64,000 nt of DNA from Citrobacter koseri (GTDB lineage Bacteria > Pseudomonadota > Gammaproteobacteria > Enterobacterales > Enterobacteriaceae): assembly GCA_900446925.1 (NCBI GenBank), contig UAVY01000008.1:310001-374000 (forward strand), in the 5' to 3' direction. The stretch's first letter is position 1; every line of letters starts with the position of its first letter. Shown here in pieces: positions 17,624 to 28,128 of the stretch. The notes under the pieces are model-generated. The model saw nothing but the letters and a program-made list of their open reading frames with translations, ran no database searches and was not told the DNA's origin. Made by a program: the position numbers and the translations under genes.

Positions 17624-20600
17624 ATGATCACTATTGACGGTAATGGCGCGGTTGCTTCGGTCGCATTCCGTACCAGCGAAGTTATCGCCATCTACCCAAT
17701 TACGCCCAGTTCGACAATGGCTGAGCAGGCGGATGCCTGGACCGGAAACGGGCTTAAGAACGTCTGGGGCGATACCCCTCGCGTCGTAGAAATGCAGTCG
17801 GAAGGCGGCGCCATCGCCACCGTTCACGGGGCATTACAGACCGGCGCGCTCTCGACCTCATTTACCTCATCTCAGGGCCTGCTGCTGATGATCCCAACGT
17901 TGTACAAACTGGCGGGACAGCTCACGCCGTTTGTACTCCACGTCGCCGCACGCACCATTGCTACTCATGCCTTGTCTATTTTTGGCGATCACTCTGATGT
18001 GATGGCGGTTCGTCAGACAGGCTGCGCCATGCTGAGCGCCGGTAGCGTTCAGGAAGCGCAGGATTTCGCGCTCATTTCGCAGATTGCCACGCTGAAAAGC
18101 CGCGTGCCATTTATTCATTTCTTTGATGGTTTCCGTACCTCGCATGAAATCAATAAAATTGTGCCGCTGGCAGATGACACCATTCTGAAACTGATGCCGC
18201 AGGCTGAAATTGACGCGCACCGCTCCCGCGCGCTCAATCCTGAACATCCGGTGATTCGCGGCACGTCTGCCAACCCGGATACCTACTTCCAGTCCCGTGA
18301 AGCCACGAACCCGTGGTACAACGCGGTTTATGACCACGTTGAACAGGCAATGAATGATTTCGCCGGGGCCACCGGTCGCCAGTACAAGCCGTTTGAATAC
18401 TATGGCCACCCGCAGGCGGAACGCGTCATTATTCTGATGGGTTCCGCAATCGGCACCTGTGAGGAAGTGGTGGACGAGCTGCTGGCGCGCGGCGAAAAAG
18501 TGGGCGTACTGAAAGTCCGTCTGTTCCGTCCGTTCTCAGCAAAACATTTATTACAGGCGCTGCCGGAAACCGTACGTACCGTCGCCGTACTGGATCGCAC
18601 CAAAGAGCCTGGTGCACAGGCCGAACCATTGTATCTGGATGTGATGACCGCGCTGGCGGAGGCATTCAACAGCGGCGAGAGAGAAACCTTACCGCGCGTG
18701 ATCGGCGGGCGCTATGGCCTCTCTTCAAAAGAGTTTGGCCCCGATTGCGTGCTGGCTGTTTTCAACGAACTGGCAAGCGCCAGACCCAAATCCCGCTTCA
18801 CGGTTGGCATCTATGATGATGTCACTAATCTGTCTCTGCCCCTGCCGGAAAACACCCTGCCCGGTACAGCGAAACTGGAAGCGCTATTTTACGGTCTGGG
18901 CAGCGACGGCAGCGTTTCTGCAACCAAAAACAACATCAAGATTATTGGTAACTCCACACCGTGGTATGCACAGGGTTACTTCGTCTATGACTCGAAGAAA
19001 GCTGGCGGCCTGACGGTCTCTCACCTGCGCGTCAGCGAGCAGCCTATTCGTTCCGCTTACCTGGTGGCGCAGGCTGATTTTGTCGGCTGCCACCAGTTGC
19101 AGTTTATTGATAAGTATCAGATGGCGGAACGTCTGAAACCAGGCGGTATTTTCCTGCTCAATACGCCGTACAACGCAGATGAAGTCTGGGCACGTCTGCC
19201 GCAGGAAGTTCAGGCGGTGCTGAACCAGAAAAAAGCGCGGTTCTTTGTGATTAACGCGGCTAAAATCGCCCGCGAATGCGGACTGGCGGCACGTATTAAT
19301 ACCGTGATGCAGATGGCCTTCTTCCACCTGACGCAGATTCTGCCTGGCGATAGCGCGCTGGCGGAATTACAGGGAGCGATAGCGAAAAGCTACAGCAGTA
19401 AAGGCCAGGAGCTGGTTGAGCGTAACTGGCAGGCGCTGGCGCTGGCGCGCGAATCGGTAACAGAAGTTCCGTTGCAGGCGGTGGACCCGCACAGCGCAAA
19501 TCGTCCTCCGGTGGTGTCTGACGCAGCGCCCGATTTCGTTAAAACGGTTACAGCCGCCATGCTCGCCGGGCTTGGTGACGCCCTGCCCGTTTCGGCGTTG
19601 CCGCCAGACGGCACCTGGCCGATGGGGACGACCCGTTGGGAAAAACGCAACATCGCCGAAGAGATCCCTATCTGGAAAGAAGAGCTGTGTACCCAGTGTA
19701 ACCACTGTGTCGCCGCCTGCCCGCACTCGGCGATCCGCGCTAAAGTGGTTTCGCCGGAAGCAATGGAGAACGCCCCGGCCAGTCTGCACTCGCTGGATGT
19801 GAAATCACGCGATATGCGTGGTCAGAAATACGTGTTGCAGGTGGCGCCGGAAGACTGCACGGGTTGTAACCTGTGTGTTGAAGTTTGCCCGGCGAAAGAC
19901 CGCCAGAACCCTGAAATCAAGGCCATCAATATGATGTCCCGCCTTGAACATGTCGAAGAAGAAAAAGTGAATTATGACTTCTTCCTCAATCTGCCGGAAA
20001 TCGACAAGAGCAAGCTGGAGCGCATTGATATTCGCACCTCTCAGCTGATCACGCCGCTGTTCGAATACTCCGGCGCCTGCTCCGGTTGTGGTGAAACGCC
20101 GTATATCAAGCTGTTGACCCAGCTGTATGGCGACCGCATGTTAATTGCCAATGCGACCGGCTGTTCTTCCATTTATGGCGGTAATCTGCCTTCAACGCCT
20201 TACACCACCGATGCCAACGGTCGCGGCCCCGCATGGGCGAACTCGCTGTTTGAAGATAACGCCGAATTCGGTCTGGGCTTCCGCCTGACGGTTGATCAAC
20301 ATCGCGTGCGCGTCATGCGCCTGCTGGAACAGTTCGCCGATCGCATCCCAACGGATTTAAACGACGCATTGCACGCCGACGCGACGCCGGAAGTTCGTCG
20401 TGAACAGGTCGCCGCATTACGCCAGTATCTGAAAGATGTCGACGGCGCGCATGAACTGTTAACCGATGCCGATGCGCTGATTGAGAAATCAATCTGGCTG
20501 ATTGGCGGTGACGGCTGGGCCTACGATATTGGCTTTGGCGGTCTGGATCATGTGCTGAGCCTGACCGAGAACGTCAATATTCTGGTTCTGGACACGCAGT

Positions 20601-21148
20601 GTTATTCCAATACCGGCGGGCAGGCGTCGAAGGCGACGCCGCTTGGCGCGGTCACGAAGTTTGGCGAACACGGCAAGCGCAAAGCGCGTAAGGATCTGGG
20701 TGTGAGCATGATGATGTACGGTCATGTGTATGTCGCGCAGATCTCGCTGGGCGCGCAGTTAAACCAGACGGTGAAAGCAATCCAGGAAGCGGAAGCGTAT
20801 CCGGGGCCATCGCTGATCATTGCGTACAGCCCATGTGAAGAACACGGCTACGACCTGGCGCTGAGCCACGATCAGATGCGTCAGTTAACGGCTACCGGCT
20901 TCTGGCCGCTGTACCGCTTTGACCCGCGTCGCGCCGATGAAGGTAAACTGCCGCTGGCGCTGGATTCCCGTCCACCGTCAGACGCGCTGGCAGAGACGCT
21001 GCTCAACGAGCAACGCTTCCGCCGCCTGAATGCACAGCAGCCAGACGTTGCTGAACAGCTCTGGAAGGATGCGACGGCGGATCTGCAAAAACGCTATGAC
21101 TTCCTTGCTCAACTGGCAGGTAAAGCGGAAAAGAGCGGTGCTGAATAA
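17624..21148 (+). CDS. nifJ: Pyruvate:flavodoxin/ferredoxin oxidoreductase NifJ (YdbK)
   Basis: 1174 residues, one polypeptide. It oxidises pyruvate to acetyl-CoA and CO2 and passes electrons to flavodoxin or ferredoxin. Visible domains: pyruvate-binding N-terminus with YPITPSSTMAEQADAW at about 25; two ferredoxin-type 4Fe-4S motifs, CTQCNHCVAACPH at about 690 and CTGCNLCVEVCPA at about 746; the third cluster in GACSGCGETPY at about 822; and the thiamine diphosphate fold with GGDGWAYDIGFGGLDH at about 962. Intact over 3.5 kb despite frame errors in its neighbours. Monocistronic, with a terminator shared with micC on the other strand. Confidence 0.97.
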   Translation: MITIDGNGAVASVAFRTSEVIAIYPITPSSTMAEQADAWTGNGLKNVWGDTPRVVEMQSEGGAIATVHGALQTGALSTSFTSSQGLLLMIPTLYKLAGQLTPFVLHVAARTIATHALSIFGDHSDVMAVRQTGCAMLSAGSVQEAQDFALISQIATLKSRVPFIHFFDGFRTSHEINKIVPLADDTILKLMPQAEIDAHRSRALNPEHPVIRGTSANPDTYFQSREATNPWYNAVYDHVEQAMNDFAGATGRQYKPFEYYGHPQAERVIILMGSAIGTCEEVVDELLARGEKVGVLKVRLFRPFSAKHLLQALPETVRTVAVLDRTKEPGAQAEPLYLDVMTALAEAFNSGERETLPRVIGGRYGLSSKEFGPDCVLAVFNELASARPKSRFTVGIYDDVTNLSLPLPENTLPGTAKLEALFYGLGSDGSVSATKNNIKIIGNSTPWYAQGYFVYDSKKAGGLTVSHLRVSEQPIRSAYLVAQADFVGCHQLQFIDKYQMAERLKPGGIFLLNTPYNADEVWARLPQEVQAVLNQKKARFFVINAAKIARECGLAARINTVMQMAFFHLTQILPGDSALAELQGAIAKSYSSKGQELVERNWQALALARESVTEVPLQAVDPHSANRPPVVSDAAPDFVKTVTAAMLAGLGDALPVSALPPDGTWPMGTTRWEKRNIAEEIPIWKEELCTQCNHCVAACPHSAIRAKVVSPEAMENAPASLHSLDVKSRDMRGQKYVLQVAPEDCTGCNLCVEVCPAKDRQNPEIKAINMMSRLEHVEEEKVNYDFFLNLPEIDKSKLERIDIRTSQLITPLFEYSGACSGCGETPYIKLLTQLYGDRMLIANATGCSSIYGGNLPSTPYTTDANGRGPAWANSLFEDNAEFGLGFRLTVDQHRVRVMRLLEQFADRIPTDLNDALHADATPEVRREQVAALRQYLKDVDGAHELLTDADALIEKSIWLIGGDGWAYDIGFGGLDHVLSLTENVNILVLDTQCYSNTGGQASKATPLGAVTKFGEHGKRKARKDLGVSMMMYGHVYVAQISLGAQLNQTVKAIQEAEAYPGPSLIIAYSPCEEHGYDLALSHDQMRQLTATGFWPLYRFDPRRADEGKLPLALDSRPPSDALAETLLNEQRFRRLNAQQPDVAEQLWKDATADLQKRYDFLAQLAGKAEKSGAE

Positions 21149-21176
21149 TACGGCTGTTTGAGTATTCGTCAGAACG

Positions 21177-21286
21177 AAAAAAAGCCCGAACCAAGGTTCG
21201 GGCTTGTCAATTCATTCGCTGGAAGATCAGTACTTATCGCAATGGCCCAACGAAAAAAGCAAAATGTGACAATAAAGGCATATAAC
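21177..21286 (-). ncRNA. micC: MicC small RNA
   Basis: Hfq-binding antisense RNA that represses ompC in E. coli and ompD in Salmonella. Read leftward from 21286, the 5' end GTTATATGCCTTTATTGTCA is the ompC-pairing seed. The middle (GTTGGGCCATTGCGATAAGT, then ACTGATCTTCCAGCGAATGA) matches what I recall of E. coli MicC. The 3' end is the GCCCGAACC hairpin followed by a T tract at 21183-21177. It lies between nifJ and ompN on the opposite strand, the same position as in E. coli. A short stretch after the seed appears about six bases shorter than the E. coli form. Confidence 0.9.
21184..21206. terminator. Bidirectional terminator of nifJ and micC
   Basis: AGCCCGAACC / GGTTCGGGCT hairpin with an A run on the left side, which serves as the T tract for micC. 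The right side has TTGTC, weak for nifJ. Confidence 0.8.
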
Positions 21287-21512
21287 CCGCGCAGAATATC
21301 GCAACAAAATTAAATTGTATAATTTTTATTTTATATGTTTTATTAAAAAACATTCATGTCAATTATCATCATTTCTGTAGAATTATTTAATTAAGATTTT
21401 ACTTAAGACGTAACAATTCATATTTATCTCTTTACGGAACTTCTCCTTTAGCATGATTTCACTTCCCTTATGGGGAGTCACAGGTAAATAAAAAAACTAA
21501 AGGGTTATTTCA

Positions 21513-22637
21513 ATGAAAAGAAAAGTACTGGCTCTCGTAATCCCTGCCCTGTTAGCAGCAGGCGCGGCCCACGCCGCTGAAGTTTATAATAAAGACGGCA
21601 ATAAATTAGATCTCTATGGCAAAGTAGATGGTCTGCATTATTTCTCTGATGACGCAAATTCTGACGGCGATCAAACATACATGCGTATGGGTTTCAAAGG
21701 TGAAACTCAGGTTAACGATATGATCACGGGTTACGGCCAGTGGGAATATCAAGTTCAGGCTAACGGTACCGAAGGTGATAAAGGTGACTCCTGGACTCGT
21801 CTGGCATTCGCAGGTATTAAAGTCGGTGACTATGGTTCATTCGACTATGGCCGTAACTACGGCGTACTGTACGACGTGGAAGGCTGGACCGATATGCTGC
21901 CAGAATTCGGCGGCGACTCTTATACTAAAGCAGACAACTTCATGACCGGCCGTGCAAACGGCGTGGCAACCTACCGCAATACCGACTTCTTCGGTCTGGT
22001 GGATGGTCTGAGCTTTGCGCTGCAATATCAGGGGGCGAATGAAAACCAGGTTACCAACGAGCAGGAAGGTACGGGCAACGGCGGCGACCGTAACGTGAAA
22101 AACTCCAACGGCGACGGCTTCGGTATCTCTTCAACTTACGATCTGGGTATGGGCGTCAGCTTCGGTGCGGCATATACCACCTCCGACCGAACAAATCAGC
22201 AAGCAAACCACTCCACTGCTGGCGGTGATAAAGCAGATGCGTGGACTGCTGGCCTGAAATATGACGCTAACAACATCTATCTGGCGACCATGTATTCTGA
22301 AACCCGTAATATGACTCCTTACGGTGGCTCAAACGGCAGTGATAACACCATTGCCAACAAAACCCAGAACTTTGAAGTTACAGCTCAGTACCAGTTCGAC
22401 TTCGGTCTGCGTCCTGCCGTCTCTTTCCTGATGTCTAAAGGTAAGGATCTGGCCGGCGGTGAAGATAAAGACCTGGTTAAATATGCTGACGTAGGCGCAA
22501 CCTACTACTTCAACAAAAACTTCTCCACTTATGTTGATTACAAAATCAACCTGCTGGATGAAGATGACAGCTTCTACACTCGCAACGATATGTCTACCGA
22601 CGACGTCGTTGCTCTGGGTATGGTTTACCAGTTCTAA
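21513..22637 (+). CDS. ompN: Outer-membrane general porin OmpN
   Basis: 374 residues, classical trimeric porin. Signal peptide [21 protein letters not shown], mature start [15 protein letters not shown], constriction-loop-3 region [22 protein letters not shown], sixteen-strand barrel, C-terminal GMVYQF with terminal Phe. Closest to E. coli OmpN (377) by sequence and by position between nifJ and uspF. The differences concentrate in the external loops, for example the [15 protein letters not shown] region, as usual for surface-exposed parts. Expression is normally low; MicC is adjacent but divergent. Intact. Confidence 0.93.
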   Translation: MKRKVLALVIPALLAAGAAHAAEVYNKDGNKLDLYGKVDGLHYFSDDANSDGDQTYMRMGFKGETQVNDMITGYGQWEYQVQANGTEGDKGDSWTRLAFAGIKVGDYGSFDYGRNYGVLYDVEGWTDMLPEFGGDSYTKADNFMTGRANGVATYRNTDFFGLVDGLSFALQYQGANENQVTNEQEGTGNGGDRNVKNSNGDGFGISSTYDLGMGVSFGAAYTTSDRTNQQANHSTAGGDKADAWTAGLKYDANNIYLATMYSETRNMTPYGGSNGSDNTIANKTQNFEVTAQYQFDFGLRPAVSFLMSKGKDLAGGEDKDLVKYADVGATYYFNKNFSTYVDYKINLLDEDDSFYTRNDMSTDDVVALGMVYQF

Positions 22638-22644
22638 GTTCGTC

Positions 22645-22670
22645 AGCCCGCTGGCAACGGCGGGCTTTTC
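22645..22670 (+). terminator. ompN terminator
   Basis: GCCCGCTGGCAACGGCGGGC hairpin followed by TTTTC, 8 bp after the ompN stop. Confidence 0.8.
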
Positions 22671-22778
22671 TCATAACAACAGTGTTTTATCTATACTAAA
22701 ACAATATATTTGTTGCGCTAAAACTCTCCATTGATAGATGATATATTGCATAAAGATCTGCTGTAGAGGACGCCTGCA

Positions 22779-22997
22779 ATGAACCATCATCCCGTTAAAT
22801 CATCCCGTATTGCATCCGTCGGCTATGACGAAACCTCCAGCACGCTGGAAATTCGTTTTCATCGAACCGGTACTCTGCAATATCTCGGCGTCCCGTCGCG
22901 TATTTTTCGTGATTTTCTTGTCGTGGTTTCTAAAGGCCGCTTTTATGACGGCGTGATCAAAGGGAAATTTCCAGAGCAGAAACCAAACTCACGCTAA
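22779..22997 (+). CDS. KTSC domain protein
   Basis: 72 residues, MNHHPVKSSRIASVGYDETSS start. The whole protein is a KTSC domain: conserved SSRIASVGYD, LEIRFHRTGTLQYLGVP and FYDGVIKGKFP. KTSC domains occur next to lysyl-tRNA synthetase-like or nucleic-acid proteins, but no specific role is established. A good ribosome site (AGAGGACG) lies upstream. Free-standing between ompN and uspF, same strand. Intact. Confidence 0.82.
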   Translation: MNHHPVKSSRIASVGYDETSSTLEIRFHRTGTLQYLGVPSRIFRDFLVVVSKGRFYDGVIKGKFPEQKPNSR

Positions 22998-23060
22998 AAT
23001 GTGACTCCTGTCATTGTACATAAAGTGCCATTAAGGGTTAAACTTTAATCGGATACTTAA

Positions 23061-23507
<447 letters not shown>

Positions 23508-23513
23508 ACGCAT

Positions 23514-23540
23514 CAGCCCGCACGCCGTTGCGGGCTTTTC
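23514..23540 (+). terminator. uspF terminator
   Basis: CAGCCCGCACGCCGTTGCGGGCTTTTC: a GC-rich stem followed by T's, 6 bp after the stop. Confidence 0.8.
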
Positions 23541-23725
23541 ATATCCACTTTTCAGCCCTGTACGCTTACCTGCAACCTGAGGTATAACGGGTATAAATGT
23601 GCTGACATTCTTCTCGCCAATCCGTACCATACACGCCACAGTTTTTATATCAGATTTCTTTTGCCGGTCTTTCCGGCGTGATGCATACTTTTCTGATGCC
23701 ACACAATGAATTGAGCCTCTATTAA

Positions 23726-24662
23726 ATGTCGCAAAATCAAGATATTAGCAAGAAAGAACAGTACAACCTGAACAAATTACAAAAGCGTCTGCGTCGTAAC
23801 GTGGGCGAAGCGATTGCTGACTTCAATATGATCGAAGAAGGCGATCGCATCATGGTGTGCCTTTCCGGCGGGAAAGACAGCTATACCATGCTGGAAATTC
23901 TGCGTAATTTGCAGCAAAGCGCGCCCGTCAACTTTTCTCCTGGTCGCCGTTAACCTTGACCAGAAGCAACCGGGTTTTCCCGAACACATTCTGCCGGAAT
24001 ATCTCGAGAAACTGGGCGTAGAGTATAAGATCGTTGAAGAAAACACCTATGGGATCGTTAAAGAGAAAATTCCTGAAGGCAAAACGACCTGCTCTCTGTG
24101 CTCCCGACTGCGCCGCGGTATTCTCTACCGCACCGCAACAGAACTGGGTGCAACCAAAATTGCGTTAGGCCACCACCGCGACGATATCCTGCAAACGTTA
24201 TTCCTGAACATGTTCTACGGCGGGAAAATGAAAGGGATGCCGCCGAAGCTGATGAGCGATGACGGCAAACACATCGTTATCCGCCCGCTGGCCTACTGCC
24301 GCGAGAAAGATATTGAGCGTTTTTCAGAAGCCAAAGCGTTCCCGATCATTCCGTGCAACCTGTGCGGGTCGCAGCCAAACCTGCAACGCCAGGTCATCGC
24401 CGACATGCTGCGCGACTGGGATAAACGTTATCCAGGGCGTATTGAAACCATGTTCAGCGCGATGCAGAACGTGGTGCCTTCTCATCTGAGTGATATTAAT
24501 CTTTTTGATTTCAAAGGCATTAATCATGATTCCGACGTAGTAGACGGTGGTGATTTAGCCTTTGACCGCGAAGAGATCCCTCTGCAACCCGCAGGCTGGC
24601 AGCCAGAGGAAGACGATAATCAGCTGGATGAACTGCGTCTGAACGTCGTGGAAGTGAAGTAA
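23726..24662 (+). CDS. ttcA: tRNA 2-thiocytidine(32) synthetase TtcA (one frameshift as sequenced)
   Basis: Iron-sulfur enzyme that thiolates C32 of certain tRNAs using ATP. Restored length is 311 residues, equal to E. coli. The PP-loop is [13 protein letters not shown] at about 45-57; the cluster-binding CXXC is [12 protein letters not shown] at about 120, with a third Cys in IPCNLCGSQ. One extra C near 23941 (TCTCCTGG) shifts the frame in the NFSLVAVNL region. This gene is the Rac prophage integration site in K-12, but no prophage is present here. Confidence 0.93.
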
Positions 24663-24672
24663 TTTCTGACTC

Positions 24673-24735
24673 AGCCGGATGGCGACGTAAACGTCTTATC
24701 CGGCCTACGATGCGCATAAGCACCTGTAGGCCGGA
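24673..24735. repeat. REP/BIME element between ttcA and dbpA
   Basis: GCCGGATGGCGACGTAAACG, then CTTATCCGGCCTAC and a third arm GTAGGCCGGA at 24726-24735. This is the standard enterobacterial REP consensus in inverted pairs, between two convergent genes. Confidence 0.85.
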
Positions 24736-24743
24736 ACGGGCAT

Positions 24744-26119
24744 TTATTTCAATAAACGAACCCGACAGCTCTTCCCTTTTATCTTTCCGTTCTGCAATTG
24801 CTTCCAGGCTTTCTGCGCCACAGGCTGGCGAACCGCCACATAAACATGGGCCGGATGTACGGTAATTTTGCCCAATATCAGCGCCATCCAGACCAATATC
24901 TCCCGTTAATGCTCCCAGCACGTCGCCCGGGCGCATTTTTGCTTTTTTACCGCCATCAATGCACAGCGTCGCCATTTCAGCTTCCAGCGGTACAACCGGA
25001 ACGTTGCCCGGCGGCGTCAGCCAGTTCAGTTTAAGTTGCAACATTTCAGACAGGATATTGGGCGCGCTGCGCCTCTTCCGGCGCGCAAAAGCTGATCGCC
25101 AGACCGCTGTTGCCTGCACGGGCGGTACGACCAATACGGTGTACGTGAACCTCCGGGTCCCACGCCAGCTCGAAGTTTACGACCAGCTCCAGCGACTTGA
25201 TATCCAGCCCACGCGCGGCGACGTCCGTCGCTACCAGTACGCGCGCGCTGCCGTTTGCAAAACGAACCAGCGTCTGGTCACGATCGCGCTGCTCAAGGTC
25301 GCCATGCAGCGATAATGCGCTCTGCCCGACAGAATTGAGTGCATCACAAACCGCCTGACAATCTTTTTTGGTATTACAGAAAACAACGCATGACGCAGGC
25401 TGATGCTGGCTCAGTAGCTTTTGCAGTAGCGGGATTTTCCCCTGCGAAGATGTTTCAAAAAACTGCTGCTCGATAGATGGCAGCGCGTCCACCGAATCAA
25501 TTTCAATCGTCAGTGGATTTTGCTGAACCCGACCGCTGATCGCCGCGATGGCCTCAGGCCAAGTGGCGGAAAACAGCAGAGTCTGACGGCGTGACGGCGC
25601 AAAGCGAATCACCTCGTCAATAGCGTCGCTAAAGCCCATATCCAGCATCCTGTCGGCTTCATCCATCACCAGCGTTTGCAGGGCATCCAGAGAAACAGTG
25701 CCTTTTTGCAGATGGTCAAGCAGGCGACCCGGCGTCGCGACAATAATATGCGGCGCATGCTGGAGAGAGTCTCGCTGCGCGCCGAAAGGTTGCCCGCCGC
25801 ACAACGTCAGGATTTTGGTATTAGGCAGAAAACGCGCCAGACGACGCAGCTCCCCTGCCACCTGATCGGCCAGTTCGCGCGTAGGACAAAGCACCAGCGA
25901 CTGGGTCTGGAACAGACTGGCATCAATATGCTGTAAAAGCCCGAGACCAAATGCAGCCGTTTTTCCGCTGCCGGTTTTTGCCTGCACGCGCACATCTTTT
26001 CCGGCCAGGATCGCCGGTAACGCAGCGGCCTGGACAGGCGTCATCTCAAGATAACCCAACTCGTTAAGATTCTCGAGTTGGGCGGCAGGCAGGACATTCA
26101 GAGTAGAAAAAGCGGTCAC
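24744..26119 (-). CDS. dbpA: ATP-dependent RNA helicase DbpA (two frameshifts as sequenced)
   Basis: DEAD-box helicase that acts on 23S rRNA helix 92 during 50S assembly. Restored length is 457 residues, equal to E. coli. Motifs in order: Q motif GYLEMTPVQ, Walker A QAKTGSGKTAAF at about 47, DEAD box VMDEADRMLDMG at about 152, SAT in LFSATWPEA, and HRIGRTARAG at about 335. The C-terminal RNA-binding domain includes KITVHPAHVYVAVRQ. Extra bases near 25066 (C/G run) and 24874 (GGG) break the frame in the last 110 codons. Removing them leads to stop TAA at 24744. Confidence 0.92.
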
Positions 26120-26148
26120 AATTTAATCTCGCGGTAAAAGACACACAG

Positions 26149-26331
26149 TCAGCAGGCGCGTATCCTCGCAGATCTCCGCTCTTGATGCGACAATTTAATC
26201 GGTTCTTCATCCGGCGGCGGATCTGGCATAGGTTGTGGGCGCGGGATAGGATCGGGAATCGGCACCGGATCGGTTGGTACGGAATCCGACTGGCGCGTTT
26301 GCATTTGCAACAACGTGAACAGGCTGGTCAT
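26149..26331 (-). CDS. Proline-rich small protein (YnaL-like)
   Basis: 60 residues. The first 16 residues are polar/hydrophobic (MTSLFTLLQMQTRQSD), then a Pro-rich run in which P alternates with V, I, D, R and M (PTDPVPIPDPIPRPQPMPDP), followed by PPPDEEP and a basic tail. No known domain. It lies between dbpA and fnrS on the same strand. A similar proline-rich gene (ynaL) exists near this position in E. coli, I believe, but I am not sure of the match. The strongly biased composition with a clean start suggests it is real. Confidence 0.55.
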   Translation of the reverse strand: MTSLFTLLQMQTRQSDSVPTDPVPIPDPIPRPQPMPDPPPDEEPIKLSHQERRSARIRAC

Positions 26332-26389
26332 ATTACCCTCCGGTCATACAGATTGACTCTTTTAGGGTAGACGCTGATATCCCGCAGGC

Positions 26390-26511
26390 AAAAAAAAGCC
26401 GACTAATCTAAGTCGGCGTCGTACGAATCAATTGTGCTATGCAGTAATTCAAAAAAGGAAGTAAGACAATATGGAGCGCAACGCCCATCGCTTGACGTTG
26501 CATTCACCTGC
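26390..26511 (-). ncRNA. fnrS: FnrS small RNA
   Basis: Anaerobically induced Hfq-dependent sRNA that represses mRNAs of aerobic metabolism. Read leftward from 26511: 5' GCAGGTGAATGCAACGTCAA, then GCGATGGGCGTTGCGCTCCA, which matches what I recall of E. coli FnrS, also 122 nt. The 3' end is the GCCGACTTAGATTAGTCGGC hairpin followed by eight T's. It lies between zntB and dbpA, as in E. coli. An FNR box sits at the expected distance upstream. Confidence 0.93.
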
Positions 26512-26546
26512 GAGAGAGATATTGCCCCGAATGGGTAGATTGTTTA

Positions 26547-26560
26547 TTGACTTCGCTCAA
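26547..26560 (-). promoter_or_regulatory. FNR box of fnrS
   Basis: Sense-strand TTGAGCGAAGTCAA, matching TTGAT-N4-ATCAA in both outer arms. Its centre is 42.5 bp upstream of the fnrS start (26511), the class II activator position within one base. Confidence 0.85.
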
Positions 26561-26606
26561 ATTATGCGGCGTTTTTCTGCTCAAAGGACGATGAAAAGCG
26601 TTGTTG

Positions 26607-27591
<985 letters not shown>

Positions 27592-28128
27592 AACGCCTCC
27601 ACATTCATTCAACGCTTTTTCGTTAGTCTAGCCTTCGGCGTATGTTAAGCAATACCTCATTATCCCATTGCGCTGAAATGATTCAGAAAAGTACGGTATG
27701 GCAGGAAAGGCGCCGGCATCACCGGCGCAAATGTGTTGTGCGAGACAATATGGGGTGTTCAACGGATGATAATTTACTTAATCGAAATTTATGAATTTTA
27801 GTCTGTAGATCGATAACCTTGCGTTGCATCATCAGCTTTAATATGTCGTACGGGAAAGGGTTAACCTCTTTCAGAATGATTAGCCTGAGTAATGTTTATA
27901 TAAGTCGCCATCAACCTTTCTTCCTTTTTACTCGTTCACACTTATATCGACCATTGAAAAAAAACTTATCATTCGTGGATTTGTCCTGGTTCCCTGCTAG
28001 ATTTATCTGCACGTCTATTGTTGTCTCCCGATTTGTGAAAAAACGCTCCATATCACTGTAAGCTGTTAATAAAAAAGCCATTCACCAATAAACCGGCAAC
28101 ACAGCATGTGAAGATAACGGGATTATCG
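27592..28128. other. Intergenic region between zntB and dgcM
   Basis: 537 bp, AT-rich and flanked by divergent genes, so it holds both promoters. An 80-residue frame at 27819-28061 (+) has no plausible start context or composition, and I see no sRNA I recognise. GGCGCCGGCATCACCGGCGC at about 27710-27729 is a small perfect inverted repeat near the zntB side. Confidence 0.5.

Noticed and set aside
23726..24662. Rac-type prophage at ttcA
   Set aside because: ttcA runs straight into a REP element and dbpA; no integrase or phage genes in the window.
27819..28061. 80-residue frame upstream of dgcM
   Set aside because: AT-rich promoter region, no ribosome site.
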